A stretch of 10,770 nt of DNA from an uncultured Oribacterium sp. (GCA_900772695.1 CAAGRO010000124.1:1-10770), one strand, 5' to 3'. Positions 1 through 7,050 are shown, numbered from the stretch's first letter. Program-made: numbers and translations. The notes: a model not told the origin generated them from the letters alone.

Positions 1-1
1 G

Positions 2-820
2 GCGCATGAGGCGGGGATCCTCTGTGCGATCGCGACGGGGCGGCACTGGATGGAGATCCGGAACGAGAACCTCACGGAGGGAATGCGCTTCGATGCCTTC
101 GTCACCATGGACGGGGAGTTCTGCTATGTGCTGGATCCGAAGAGGGTGGATGCAGCGATCGCGCGCGGGAAGCATCTCCGGCACGAGGAGCCGTATCGCT
201 TCGATGTGAAGGACAGCCCGGAGCCGATGGCGTACTTCGATCCGCGGAACGGACGGGTCGTGCAGCGCATCGAGATCCCGCGTTCGGCGGTGGAGAAGGT
301 GCTGGCGCTCTGTGAGGAGCAGCCCTTTGCCTGCCTCTTCGAGGAGGAGCGCGCGATCTACGCAAATATGGTGACGCCGGAGCTGCTTTCGGTGCTGAAG
401 CACATCAATTCGGCGCAGCCGCCGGTGCGGCCGGTGCAGGAGGCGCTGGAGAATCCGATCTATATGATGATTCCGATCATGACGCTGGATGAGGCAGACA
501 TCATGGAGGCGCGGGTGACGGAGTGCGAGCTCGTGCGCTGGTCCGACGGTATGAGCTTCGATCTCACGAAGAAGGGCATCTCGAAGGTGTCGGGCATCGA
601 TGCGATCCTCGCGGACTATGGTTTCTCGCGCGAGGAGGCGGCCGCGATCGGTGATGGCTGGAACGATGTCGGGATGATCGGGCACTGTGGGCTCGGCATC
701 GCGATGGGCAACGCGAAGAAAGAGTGTAAGGAGGTCGCGGACTACATCTGCCCGTCGATCCTGGAGGATGGTATCGCGGATGCGATCGACTACATACTGA
801 AGAAAAACGCACAGGAATAA
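2..820 (+). CDS. Cof-type HAD-superfamily phosphatase, N-terminus cut by window edge
   Basis: This is a soluble, Mg-dependent haloacid-dehalogenase phosphatase of the Cof/YidA type, acting on small phosphorylated metabolites; the substrate cannot be read from sequence. The frame is open from base 2. The residues before the ATG at 50 are coding (GILCAIATGRHWMEIR) and contain HAD motif II (T of ATGR), so the ATG at 50 is internal and the true start with the DxDGT nucleophile motif lies left of the window. A type C2 cap domain follows. The C-terminal part holds the motif III lysine (TKKGISKVSGI) and motif IV GDGWNDVGMI, then GIAMGNAKKECKEVADYI and EDGIADAI, which are standard for the family. The usual NGA after motif II reads MDGEF here, a small departure. 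The gene ends directly before a bidirectional terminator and converges on the phosphoglycerol transferase gene. Family assignment is secure; the substrate is unknown. Confidence 0.93.
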   Translation, partial: AHEAGILCAIATGRHWMEIRNENLTEGMRFDAFVTMDGEFCYVLDPKRVDAAIARGKHLRHEEPYRFDVKDSPEPMAYFDPRNGRVVQRIEIPRSAVEKVLALCEEQPFACLFEEERAIYANMVTPELLSVLKHINSAQPPVRPVQEALENPIYMMIPIMTLDEADIMEARVTECELVRWSDGMSFDLTKKGISKVSGIDAILADYGFSREEAAAIGDGWNDVGMIGHCGLGIAMGNAKKECKEVADYICPSILEDGIADAIDYILKKNAQE

Positions 821-857
821 AAAACAGTGCAGGGTGACGGCCCTGCACTGTTTTTAT
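821..857. terminator. Bidirectional rho-independent terminator between convergent genes
   Basis: A perfect 14-bp stem (821-834 pairing with 841-854) closes a 6-nt TGACGG loop. It is followed by a T run on the plus strand. On the minus strand the A-rich bases before the stem give TTTTTTATT. It starts one base after the HAD stop codon and overlaps the stop codon of the convergent minus-strand gene at 854-856, so one hairpin serves both genes. Confidence 0.93.
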
Positions 858-2446
858 TTATGGTTCTCTGCAACCGCGCGTGATTCCGCGGCTGCCTTCT
901 CTTTCTTCTCTTTTTCTTTCAGTTCTTTCGCTTCTTTCGATTCAATCGCGGCCTGCTCGTCGATCTGGCCGAGCTGTTCCATGAGTGCAGACTTCTTTTC
1001 GAGTTCTTCCTTCTCCTTCGCGCGTCCGAACTGCTCGGAGAGCGTCGGTACATCGGAAAAGAGATTCGTGCCGAGGCCGAGGCGGTTGCCTGCGATGTCG
1101 ACACCGAGGGCCGCAAGGGTCGTCGGGAAATCATCGAAGGTCGTGAAGTCGCGGCGCTCTGCACGCACGGGCTTTGTGGCAGCATTGACATACGCTGTGT
1201 AGACGGTGCGCTCGTAGTTTTCCGGCACATCGTCACAGAAGTCGTGGTCCATGGTCGGGTGATCGCCGGAGATGACGATCGTGGTGTTCTCGTACCAGTC
1301 CTGCTGCTTGCACCAGTCGAGGAAGCCGGCGAGCTGCTTCGATGCGCAGGCGTAGACGTTCGCATACTGCTCATCGAAGGTTGTCGGGCAGAGCGGGCAG
1401 ACATAGCCGTCCGGGAAGTGCGTGTCGACGGTCAGCATCGTGAGGTTGAACGGCTGCTCGCTGCTGCCGAGGCGGGTGAGCTCCTCCTGTGCGTACTCGT
1501 AGAGCTTCCGGTCCTCGAAGCCCCAGTTGACCCAGTAGTCCGCCGGGAACTTGTGCTGGTTTTTCCAGTAACTGAAGTCCTTGATGGCGTAGTTTCCGTG
1601 GGTCTGGAAGTAGAGCTTGCGACCGCCGAAGTAGCCGACGGAGCCGAGCATCAGCTCCTGGGTGTAGCCCTGCTTCTCGAGGATGTCACCGATCGTGAGG
1701 ATGTCCGGGAAGAAGGATTTCTGCGAGTCCATCGCGTTCTGATCGATGGAAATCTTCAGCGGAAGTCCGGAGGTCTGTGCAAACATGGCGCCCATCGTCC
1801 AGGTCGCACCCGGCATGGCGTACCCACCGTTGAGGGTGGGTGCCGCACCCGAAAAGTCTTCATTGTCCTCGGCGATCTTCGTGAGCTCCGGGATCGTGTT
1901 CTGCGGGAAGGCACCGCCGGAGGCCTGGTCGGCGAAGGTCACCTCGGTGGACTCCATGAAGATGTAGATCAGGTTCCGCTTCTTCTCCGGGAAGCGAAGC
2001 GTCACGTTCTTCGGGTCGACGTAGTGATCGTCGATGAAGCGGGAGGTCTCGAGCTGCGACTTGATGTAAGCGCCGATGTCGAGGTCATCCCAGGCATCGA
2101 GCACGGTAAAGCCGCTGGTGAAGAAGGCGGCCAGCAGGGCGAGCGTGACGAGCTTCCGGTAGTTCTGTTTGTGCCGGCAGACGATGAAGATCGCGATGAT
2201 GACGATCGCGATGAGGCCCGCCGGAATCGCACATTTCAGGATGTACTCGTGGACCATCGCGGTGCTGCTGCCCTGGAGCGGCGCGAAGAGGTGGTACAGG
2301 ACCTCGTCCACGGTGAGCTCGGACCAGGTGTTCATGAGCCAGCGCAGGCTGAACAGGAGGAGGGCGGAAAAAAAGGACAGAATCACCGCCGCGATGGTCG
2401 TCATGTCGAGGACGGCGGCTCTGTGTCTATGGTAAAAACGCTTCAT
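854..2446 (-). CDS. OpgB/LTA-synthase-like membrane phosphoglycerol transferase
   Basis: This is a membrane-anchored enzyme of the alkaline-phosphatase/sulfatase fold, expected to transfer phosphoglycerol head groups to a cell-surface glycan or glycolipid outside the membrane. Of 530 residues, hydrophobic segments lie at about 14-37, 71-90 and 98-117. The extracellular catalytic domain follows: IYIFMESTE (Glu165), GATWTMGAMFAQTSGLPL (nucleophile Thr215 or Thr217), GSVGYFGGRKLYF, VDTHFPDG (Asp341, His343) and ISGDHPTMD (Asp395, His396). The TWTM...SGLPL and VDTHFPDG wording resembles E. coli OpgB/MdoB as much as Gram-positive LtaS. The last 55 or so residues (from 475) are a Lys/Glu/Ala-rich helical tail without family similarity. 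I chose the ATG at 2446 because GAGG lies 8 nt upstream and MKRFYHRHRA leads straight into the first membrane segment. The open frame continues upstream to 2602 but looks untranslated. Family is certain; acceptor is not. Confidence 0.9.
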   Translation of the reverse strand: MKRFYHRHRAAVLDMTTIAAVILSFFSALLLFSLRWLMNTWSELTVDEVLYHLFAPLQGSSTAMVHEYILKCAIPAGLIAIVIIAIFIVCRHKQNYRKLVTLALLAAFFTSGFTVLDAWDDLDIGAYIKSQLETSRFIDDHYVDPKNVTLRFPEKKRNLIYIFMESTEVTFADQASGGAFPQNTIPELTKIAEDNEDFSGAAPTLNGGYAMPGATWTMGAMFAQTSGLPLKISIDQNAMDSQKSFFPDILTIGDILEKQGYTQELMLGSVGYFGGRKLYFQTHGNYAIKDFSYWKNQHKFPADYWVNWGFEDRKLYEYAQEELTRLGSSEQPFNLTMLTVDTHFPDGYVCPLCPTTFDEQYANVYACASKQLAGFLDWCKQQDWYENTTIVISGDHPTMDHDFCDDVPENYERTVYTAYVNAATKPVRAERRDFTTFDDFPTTLAALGVDIAGNRLGLGTNLFSDVPTLSEQFGRAKEKEELEKKSALMEQLGQIDEQAAIESKEAKELKEKEKKEKAAAESRAVAENHK

Positions 2447-2526
2447 AGTAAAAGCCTCGGTTAAGGTACACTGCAGATGAACATCAGATGACACGGATCC
2501 TCGCCGGCACCGATGTTTTCGGCCAA

Positions 2527-2559
2527 TGTATACATGCGGCACCCGGCCTTTTGTATACA
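2527..2559. repeat. Pair of TGTATACA palindromes, operator- or hairpin-like
   Basis: Two identical self-complementary octamers TGTATACA lie at 2527-2534 and 2552-2559, 25 bp apart start to start. They lie just downstream of the predicted start of transcription of the phosphoglycerol transferase gene. As DNA they look like tandem binding sites for a dimeric repressor; TGTATACA-type sites are used by several GntR-family regulators. As RNA the two copies would also pair with each other, with an inner GGC/GCC pairing. Confidence 0.45.
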
Positions 2560-2575
2560 GTTCAAATCGACTTCT

Positions 2576-2604
2576 AGTGTAGCCATCCCGAAACGTCTTC
2601 ACAA
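2576..2604 (-). promoter_or_regulatory. Putative promoter for the phosphoglycerol transferase gene
   Basis: Read on the minus strand, TTGTGA (2604-2599) and TACACT (2581-2576) are separated by exactly 17 bp. This predicts a transcript starting near 2569 with a leader of about 120 nt. The leader would carry the paired TGTATACA palindromes. The call rests on consensus only. Confidence 0.5.
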
Positions 2605-2668
2605 TGTGCAGAAATCTCTAAGATTTTTGCTTTTTACATACTCTTTTCTAAAATTTTACTAAATATAA

Positions 2669-2696
2669 TTGACGGCCTTTCGTGCATTCGTATATA
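2669..2696 (+). promoter_or_regulatory. Putative promoter for the HD-domain gene
   Basis: TTGACG at 2669-2674 and TATATA at 2691-2696 are spaced by 16 bp in an AT-rich stretch. This would give a transcript starting near 2703 and a leader of roughly 155 nt before the HD gene. Assigned by match to the sigma-70/sigma-A consensus only. Confidence 0.5.
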
Positions 2697-2859
2697 GTTT
2701 TTATAACTACGAGCAGCTGTACGTGATGCACGCTCTGTTCTGAAACGTCTGAACGAAGCCTGCGACGTATGGACCCGCACTGCAGTACCTGCGCGCGGCG
2801 CCCGTATCCATTTATTTTGTTTTTTGTCTCGATGCTTCGCATCAGAAAGGAATATGCCG

Positions 2860-3396
2860 ATGGTTTTAAATGATGACGCAGTGCAGTTTGCGAAGCAGTA
2901 CCCGACGATCACCGAGAACCGTGAGTATCGAAAGCTGATATCCGTGCCTCGTCATGGCAGCACGAACACCTACGATCACTCGGTCCGCGTCGCGAAGATG
3001 GCTGCCGCGATCGCGCCGCATATCGGTGTCGATCCGGACAGTGCCGCACGTGTAGGTCTTCTGCATGATTTCTGCCTGATTGATTATCATAAGGTGGATA
3101 AGACCATCCATGACGGCCGCTGGTACTGCTTCTATCACCCGGAAGACGCGGTGGAGAATGCTGAAAAGGAGGGCTTCTATCTTTCTTATAAGGAGAAGCG
3201 CGCAATCTGGAGCCACATGTTCCCGCTGTCCACCTCGGTTCCGACCTCCCGTCTCGGCTGCATCCTGACCCTCAGCGACAAGACCGTCGCTGCACAGGAG
3301 TCTCTCGCAAACGCCGTCGAGGGCTGGGCACGCCTCTGCTTCCTGCTGAACCGTGGCCGCCTCCGCGTCGCGCGCGTCGTACGCCGCAGCCACTGA
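2860..3396 (+). CDS. HD-domain metal-dependent phosphohydrolase
   Basis: This is a small cytoplasmic protein (178 residues) of the HD superfamily, which hydrolyses phosphate esters, often of nucleotides, using a divalent metal centre. Likely ligands are His40 (TYDHS), His69-Asp70 (LLHDF), His93 (HPEDA), His119 (WSHMFPL) and Asp140 (LSDKTVA), in the order expected for the fold. Of the nearby starts (TTG 2824, ATG 2854, ATG 2860), the ATG at 2860 is favoured because AAAGGA at 2846-2851 ends 8 nt before it but only 2 nt before 2854. The last 25 or so residues are strongly basic (NRGRLRVARVVRRSH) and do not look like a normal family C-terminus. A coding-like stretch in another frame follows the stop, so the 3' end may be altered by a frameshift. 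Family assignment is good; substrate and true C-terminus are open. Confidence 0.82.
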   Translation: MVLNDDAVQFAKQYPTITENREYRKLISVPRHGSTNTYDHSVRVAKMAAAIAPHIGVDPDSAARVGLLHDFCLIDYHKVDKTIHDGRWYCFYHPEDAVENAEKEGFYLSYKEKRAIWSHMFPLSTSVPTSRLGCILTLSDKTVAAQESLANAVEGWARLCFLLNRGRLRVARVVRRSH

Positions 3397-3470
3397 TAAA
3401 ATTCAGCCGACAGGGCTTCGAGGACGAGCAGCGCTCGCTGCACTTCGTACAGGACGAAATGAAGAATTTG

Positions 3471-3500
3471 AATCTCCCGGAGCAATCCGGGAGATTTTTT
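3471..3500 (+). terminator. Rho-independent terminator with GCAA tetraloop
   Basis: A perfect 11-bp stem (AATCTCCCGGA, 3471-3481, with 3486-3496) closes a GCAA loop of the stable GNRA class and runs into six T residues at 3495-3500. It ends the HD-gene transcript and separates it from rsmA only 25 bp downstream. Confidence 0.92.
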
Positions 3501-3510
3501 CTATAAATTA

Positions 3511-3519
3511 TGGTACACT
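3511..3519 (+). promoter_or_regulatory. Extended -10 promoter candidate abutting the rsmA start codon
   Basis: TGGTACACT fits an extended -10 element (TG-N followed by TACACT at 3514-3519). No good -35 is present, which extended -10 promoters tolerate. Transcription would start about 7 nt downstream, at or next to the A of the rsmA ATG at 3526. TATAAA at 3502-3507 is an alternative -10 that would give a leader of about 12 nt. Confidence 0.4.
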
Positions 3520-3525
3520 ACGCCT

Positions 3526-4401
3526 ATGAATAAATTAATCAACCCACAGGAAACCATCAGAATCATACAGAAGAACGATTTCCGCTTCCAGAAGCGCTTC
3601 GGTCAGAACTTCCTGATCGACGAAAACGTGCTCCAGAACATCATCCGGAGCTCGGAAATCACGAAGGACGACTGTGTCCTCGAGATCGGACCCGGCATCG
3701 GCACGATGACCCAGGCCCTCGCAGAGACGGCCGGCCATGTCGTCGCCGTCGAGATCGACGCGAACCTCATCCCGATCCTGCACGAGACCTTACAGGCGTA
3801 TGACAATGTCTCCATCATCCACAATGATGTACTGAAGCTCGATCTCCACGAGATCATCGCGACCTACAACCACGGTAATCCGGTAAAGGTCGTCGCGAAT
3901 CTCCCTTACTACATCACGACCCCGATCATCATGGGCCTCTTCGAGAGCCATGCACCGATCCAGTCGATCACCGTCATGGTGCAGAAGGAAGTCGCGGATC
4001 GCATGCAGTCGGGACCAGGCACGAAGGATTACGGTGCCCTCTCCCTCGCGGTGCAGTACTACGCTGAGCCGGACATCATCCAGGAGGTGCCACCGCACTG
4101 CTTCATCCCGCGCCCGAATGTCGGCTCCGCCGTCATCCGGCTGAAGCGCTACGCCGAACCACCGGTACAGGTCGAGGACGAGCGCTGGATGTTCCAGATT
4201 ATTAAGGCCGCCTTCGGACAGCGCCGGAAGACACTGCTGAACGCCCTCTCTTCCCTCGCCTCCATCCCGAAGGACGCCACCCGTGAAGCCCTCGCCTCCC
4301 TCGGTCTCTCCGAGACCATCCGTGGCGAAGCCCTCACCCTCGCACAGTTTGCCGCACTCGCGGACGCACTGTCGGACTTCGATCAGACACAGCCGAAATA
4401 A
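3526..4401 (+). CDS. rsmA: 16S rRNA (adenine1518-N6/adenine1519-N6)-dimethyltransferase
   Basis: RsmA (KsgA) uses S-adenosylmethionine to dimethylate two adjacent adenines in the 3'-terminal helix 45 of 16S rRNA late in 30S subunit assembly; its loss classically gives kasugamycin resistance. The 291-residue protein is full length for the family. Visible motifs in order are FGQNFLID (25-32), SAM motif I VLEIGPGIGT (51-60), acidic motif II VVAVEID (72-78), NDVLKLD (100-106), catalytic motif IV NLPYYI (125-130), MVQKEVADRM (151-160), GTKDYGALSLAVQYYA (165-180) and FIPRPNVGSAVIRL (193-206). The start at MNKLINPQETIRIIQ fits the family, but no Shine-Dalgarno is present in the short gap between the upstream terminator and the ATG. 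A compound terminator follows. Identity is very secure. Confidence 0.98.
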   Translation: MNKLINPQETIRIIQKNDFRFQKRFGQNFLIDENVLQNIIRSSEITKDDCVLEIGPGIGTMTQALAETAGHVVAVEIDANLIPILHETLQAYDNVSIIHNDVLKLDLHEIIATYNHGNPVKVVANLPYYITTPIIMGLFESHAPIQSITVMVQKEVADRMQSGPGTKDYGALSLAVQYYAEPDIIQEVPPHCFIPRPNVGSAVIRLKRYAEPPVQVEDERWMFQIIKAAFGQRRKTLLNALSSLASIPKDATREALASLGLSETIRGEALTLAQFAALADALSDFDQTQPK

Positions 4402-4404
4402 CAG

Positions 4405-4461
4405 AAACCCCGGAATGCGTTGATTCCCCCTCACAGGGGATACAACACATTCCGGGGTTTT
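4405..4461. terminator. Long compound hairpin terminator between rsmA and the nik operon
   Basis: The hairpin spans 56 nt. Its outer 13-bp perfect stem pairs 4405-4417 with 4448-4460. After a C/A mismatch, GTTG pairs with CAAC; after a 2x2 internal loop, TCCCC pairs with GGGGA around the loop CTCACA. A TTTT run ends the plus strand. It closes rsmA four bases after its stop and lies 40 bp beyond the stop of the convergent minus-strand operon, so it may serve both, though the minus-strand T tract is weak. Confidence 0.88.
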
Positions 4462-4500
4462 CTCGATACCACACTTTACATATCCATATGACAGCAAAGT

Positions 4501-5433
4501 CTATTTCGCTCCATACGCAACAAGCGGATCACTCTTCTGAACCCCCAGTACGACGGTAGCATATAAAATCACGCCATCCAGCTCGGCACGAAACTCCCTG
4601 CACTGCTGACCATCTTCGCTCCTCCAGCTTCCCAGCAGGTCGTTTCTCCGGACAGCCTGTCCCGCACAAATCTCCGGAAACCAGAGTCCATTCCCCGGCG
4701 CTTCCTCATAAACCGCTTTTGTAATCTCTACCTGTTCTACCGGATAAAAATCGGACGTGATCATCCCGAGATGACGCATCAGGCGCAGAATATCCTGATA
4801 ATCTGCATCTACTTCTTCCGGCGTCCATCGGCCATTTCCACCTCGCTCCAGCAGCATAGATGGAATTCCTTTCTGTGCTGCCCAGCTGTATAAACCATTC
4901 CGGGCAGTGGAACAGACGCGCAAAGGAACAGAAAGAGCCTCTGCCGCTGCACGGGTCTGTTCCTCTATTGTTTTGTCAGCGCCGCACGGAAAAAACACCA
5001 GCGGAGTCAGCTCTTCATTCCAGTCTCCACCATGAAGATCCAGTAAGAAATCTGCTTCTGAATAAAGTACATTCTCCATCATCCATGCCATCTTCTGTGT
5101 TTCCGTGCCATCTTCTTTACCAGGGAATTCCCGATTCAGATTCTTTCCATCCGTCGGATTTACCTGCTTCACGCCCGCAAAAAATCCCTCTGGATTTACC
5201 AGTGGCAGCGCCACGATCTGTCCGCAGAAATCTGTACACTCCAGCGTTTCCACCAGCTTCTGCAATGCTAAAATCCCTACAAATTCACATCCATGCACCC
5301 CTGCGGTCACAAGCAGTGTCTTTCCCGGTTTCGTCCCGCAGAGCAGCCATGCATTCCATGCAGCGCCATCCGAAAACGGCAGCTTTATCTGTCGCTTTTC
5401 TCCCCGTTTCAATTCTACGCCACACAAGGTCAT
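4501..5433 (-). CDS. AstE/AspA-family zinc deacylase, last gene of the nik operon
   Basis: This is a cytoplasmic metallohydrolase of the succinylglutamate desuccinylase/aspartoacylase family (M14-like fold), whose members remove acyl groups from N-acylated amino acids or related amides. Of 310 residues, the zinc ligands are His47 and Glu50 (AGVHGCE) and His134 (DLHGGD). Substrate-binding residues appear in NPTDGKNLNREFP (92-104, Arg101), and the probable catalytic Glu196 is in LLERGG. The C-terminal part (from about 230) matches the beta-rich domain of the family. Its ATG overlaps the nikE stop (ATGA), with GGAGG 7 nt upstream inside nikE, so it is translationally coupled to a metal importer. 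That suggests a role on the imported ligand, but this is inference. Closer identities such as AstE, aspartoacylase or DoeB-type cannot be separated by eye. Confidence 0.88.
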   Translation of the reverse strand: MTLCGVELKRGEKRQIKLPFSDGAAWNAWLLCGTKPGKTLLVTAGVHGCEFVGILALQKLVETLECTDFCGQIVALPLVNPEGFFAGVKQVNPTDGKNLNREFPGKEDGTETQKMAWMMENVLYSEADFLLDLHGGDWNEELTPLVFFPCGADKTIEEQTRAAAEALSVPLRVCSTARNGLYSWAAQKGIPSMLLERGGNGRWTPEEVDADYQDILRLMRHLGMITSDFYPVEQVEITKAVYEEAPGNGLWFPEICAGQAVRRNDLLGSWRSEDGQQCREFRAELDGVILYATVVLGVQKSDPLVAYGAK

Positions 5434-6224
5434 GGAACTTCCTCCGTGTCAAATACCACGATCGATTCTAACAGGTTTCCGGCATAGGCATCCTTCGTTT
5501 CACTGATCCGTTTCACCGGCAGATACTCCGTCACGTGTCCCTGGTACAAAAACAGCACATCGTCACAGAGATATGTAATCGACGTCAGGTCATGCGTGAT
5601 GAAAATATAGGTTAAGCCCAGCTGTTGCTTCAGCTCCTGAAGCAGATCCATGACCTGTACCTGTGTATGCGCATCCAATGAAGAAATCGCTTCATCGAAT
5701 AAAATAATTTCCGGTTTGCAGGCGACGGCGCGCGCGATGCAGACCCTCTGCAGCTGGCCGCCCGAAAGTTCATGCGGAAATCGAGTGGCGAAGTCAGCAG
5801 GTAATCCCACCAGCTCCAGCAGATGCGCTGTCTCTGCTTTTCGGTTTAACTTTTTTCCCTCTCTTCGTTCCTGCACCGTCAGTCCCTCTCCGATGATATC
5901 CTGGATACGGAAGCGGGGATTTGCGGAAGTGGTATAATCCTGAAAAACGATACTGAGTCTGTTCTGCAGGTTTCGTCTCCCGGCACGAGAAGCATACACC
6001 GGAACACCATCTAAAACGACCTCTCCGCTGTCCGGCTTCAGGAGCCCGCAAAGCACACGTCCCATCGTAGATTTTCCAGACCCGCTTTCACCTAAAATAC
6101 CAAGACATGTTCCCTTCTGAACAGTGAGGGACACATCAAACAGCACCTGCTGCCGTGTATGTCCAAACACCTTGTCCTGCCGTTCACTTCGAAAACTTAC
6201 GTTAATATGTTTGAGTTCAAGCAC
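5430..6224 (-). CDS. nikE: Nickel-type ABC transporter ATP-binding protein NikE
   Basis: This is the second of two ATPases that power import through the NikBC channel on the cytoplasmic face. The 264 residues contain Walker A GESGSGKS (45-52), Q-loop Gln95 (VFQDYTTSANPR), ABC signature LSGGQLQR (153-160), Walker B IILFDE (173-178), D-loop SSLD and switch His211 (ITHD). DEAISSLD instead of the common DEPTSALD parallels E. coli NikE (DEAVSNLD) and separates it from most oligopeptide ATPases. Translation begins at a GTG (6224) that overlaps the end of nikD by 8 nt. Its Shine-Dalgarno is formed by the consecutive Glu codons at the nikD 3' end, 7 nt before the GTG. Specificity for nickel, rather than another metal chelate or peptide, rests on the whole operon. 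Confidence 0.87.
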   Translation of the reverse strand: MLELKHINVSFRSERQDKVFGHTRQQVLFDVSLTVQKGTCLGILGESGSGKSTMGRVLCGLLKPDSGEVVLDGVPVYASRAGRRNLQNRLSIVFQDYTTSANPRFRIQDIIGEGLTVQERREGKKLNRKAETAHLLELVGLPADFATRFPHELSGGQLQRVCIARAVACKPEIILFDEAISSLDAHTQVQVMDLLQELKQQLGLTYIFITHDLTSITYLCDDVLFLYQGHVTEYLPVKRISETKDAYAGNLLESIVVFDTEEVP

Positions 6225-7050
6225 GCCGTATCTCCTCCTCTGGATGCAGAATCGCTGTGTATTTCCGCATCACATCCGCACGCTTTTCCACCAGCAGTCT
6301 GGTATACGGATCCTGTGCATGGTGCAGAATGTGATTGAAATCGCCCCGGTCTACCACGGCACCATGATTCAGCACGACGATCCGATCTGCTACACGGGAG
6401 ATGGCATTCAGATCATGCGAAATGAAAATCATGGCGGTACGGTGCGTTTCTTTAATATGCAGCAGTTCATTTAGAATTTCATATTGTGTGATGGCATCGA
6501 TCGCCGTCGTCGGCTCGTCCGCTATAAGCAGTGCCGGCTTCATTGCGGTGGCAATCCCGATCATAATTCGCTGAAGCATTCCGCCGGAAAGCTGATGCGG
6601 GTATTTTCCCAGTACCTCTTCCGGATTTCGAATGCGCATCTTCTCGAGAAGTTCCAGCGAATGCGCCTGTATTTCTCCCGCCGTCCAGTCTGTATGCGCA
6701 GAAAACGTCTCTGCAATCTGCTGTCCGATACGGTAAAGCGGGTCGAAACAGGTCATCGGATTCTGAAGAATGATACCCACATTTCCACCACGCAGACGAC
6801 GCAGCTCCTCTGCACTCTTTCCAAGCAGCTCTTCTCCCTGAAACCGGGCGCTGCCGCTGACGTGAAAGTGATGGTCCAGCAGACCCATCGCCGCCTTCAT
6901 GGACATGGACTTTCCCGACCCGCTTTCTCCCAGGATCCCCAGGCATTCGCCGGGATCGACAGAAAAAGAAACTCCTCGCACCAGCTCCGTCTCTTTATGA
7001 CGTTTTCTCAGGGAAACATGTAGATCATCCAACGCAAAAACCGGCGTCAT
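6217..7050 (-). CDS. nikD: Nickel-type ABC transporter ATP-binding protein NikD
   Basis: This is the first ATPase of the importer, working as a heterodimer with NikE. The 277 residues hold Walker A GESGSGKS (41-48), Q-loop Gln96 (ILQNPMTCFDPL), signature LSGGMLQR (154-161), Walker B LLIADE (174-179), PTTAID and switch His212 (ISHD). QNP...FDPL and SGGMLQRIMIGIA...IADEPTT follow the wording of E. coli NikD closely. I chose the ATG at 7050: AAGGAGG lies 7 nt upstream, and the ATG shares ATGA with the nikC stop. The frame is open further to 7113, but that part lies inside nikC and has no comparable signal. Confidence 0.88.
   Translation of the reverse strand: MTPVFALDDLHVSLRKRHKETELVRGVSFSVDPGECLGILGESGSGKSMSMKAAMGLLDHHFHVSGSARFQGEELLGKSAEELRRLRGGNVGIILQNPMTCFDPLYRIGQQIAETFSAHTDWTAGEIQAHSLELLEKMRIRNPEEVLGKYPHQLSGGMLQRIMIGIATAMKPALLIADEPTTAIDAITQYEILNELLHIKETHRTAMIFISHDLNAISRVADRIVVLNHGAVVDRGDFNHILHHAQDPYTRLLVEKRADVMRKYTAILHPEEEIRRA

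Larger units (their letters stand above)
2447..2859. other. Divergent intergenic region without a supported gene
   Basis: This gap of about 410 bp separates the minus-strand transferase from the plus-strand HD gene. It contains one promoter candidate per strand, the TGTATACA pair, an AT-rich core around 2615-2700, and a small 5-bp hairpin GATGC-TTC-GCATC at 2831-2843 just before the HD gene's ribosome binding site. From 2707 onwards the frame of the HD gene is open without a stop, but no ATG or ribosome binding site is present, so I do not extend the gene. No RNA gene or known riboswitch was recognised. Confidence 0.6.

Noticed and set aside
50..820. ATG at 50 as the start of the HAD phosphatase
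   Set aside because: The same frame is open to base 2 and encodes HAD motif II (ATGR) just before this ATG, so the gene begins outside the window.
1244..2464. A 406-codon open frame on the plus strand
   Set aside because: It lies fully antisense to the phosphoglycerol transferase, whose motifs are unambiguous. Its product is a low-complexity Val/Arg/Glu/Asp-rich sequence without motifs, as GC-rich antisense frames often give.
2447..2602. 52-residue N-terminal extension of the phosphoglycerol transferase
   Set aside because: It has no RBS, covers the predicted promoter and palindromes, and is not needed: the ATG at 2446 has an RBS and leads into the first membrane helix.
2669..2860. Riboswitch or small RNA in the long leader of the HD gene
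   Set aside because: Only a 5-bp hairpin was found and no known riboswitch core could be recognised.
2634..2912. Minus-strand open frames in the divergent intergenic region
   Set aside because: No RBS, no recognisable motif, composition resembles random translation, and one overlaps the start of the HD gene.
4860..5506. Plus-strand open frames over the deacylase gene
   Set aside because: They are antisense to a gene with clear zinc-site motifs, have no RBS, and their products are Pro/Ser-rich without motifs.
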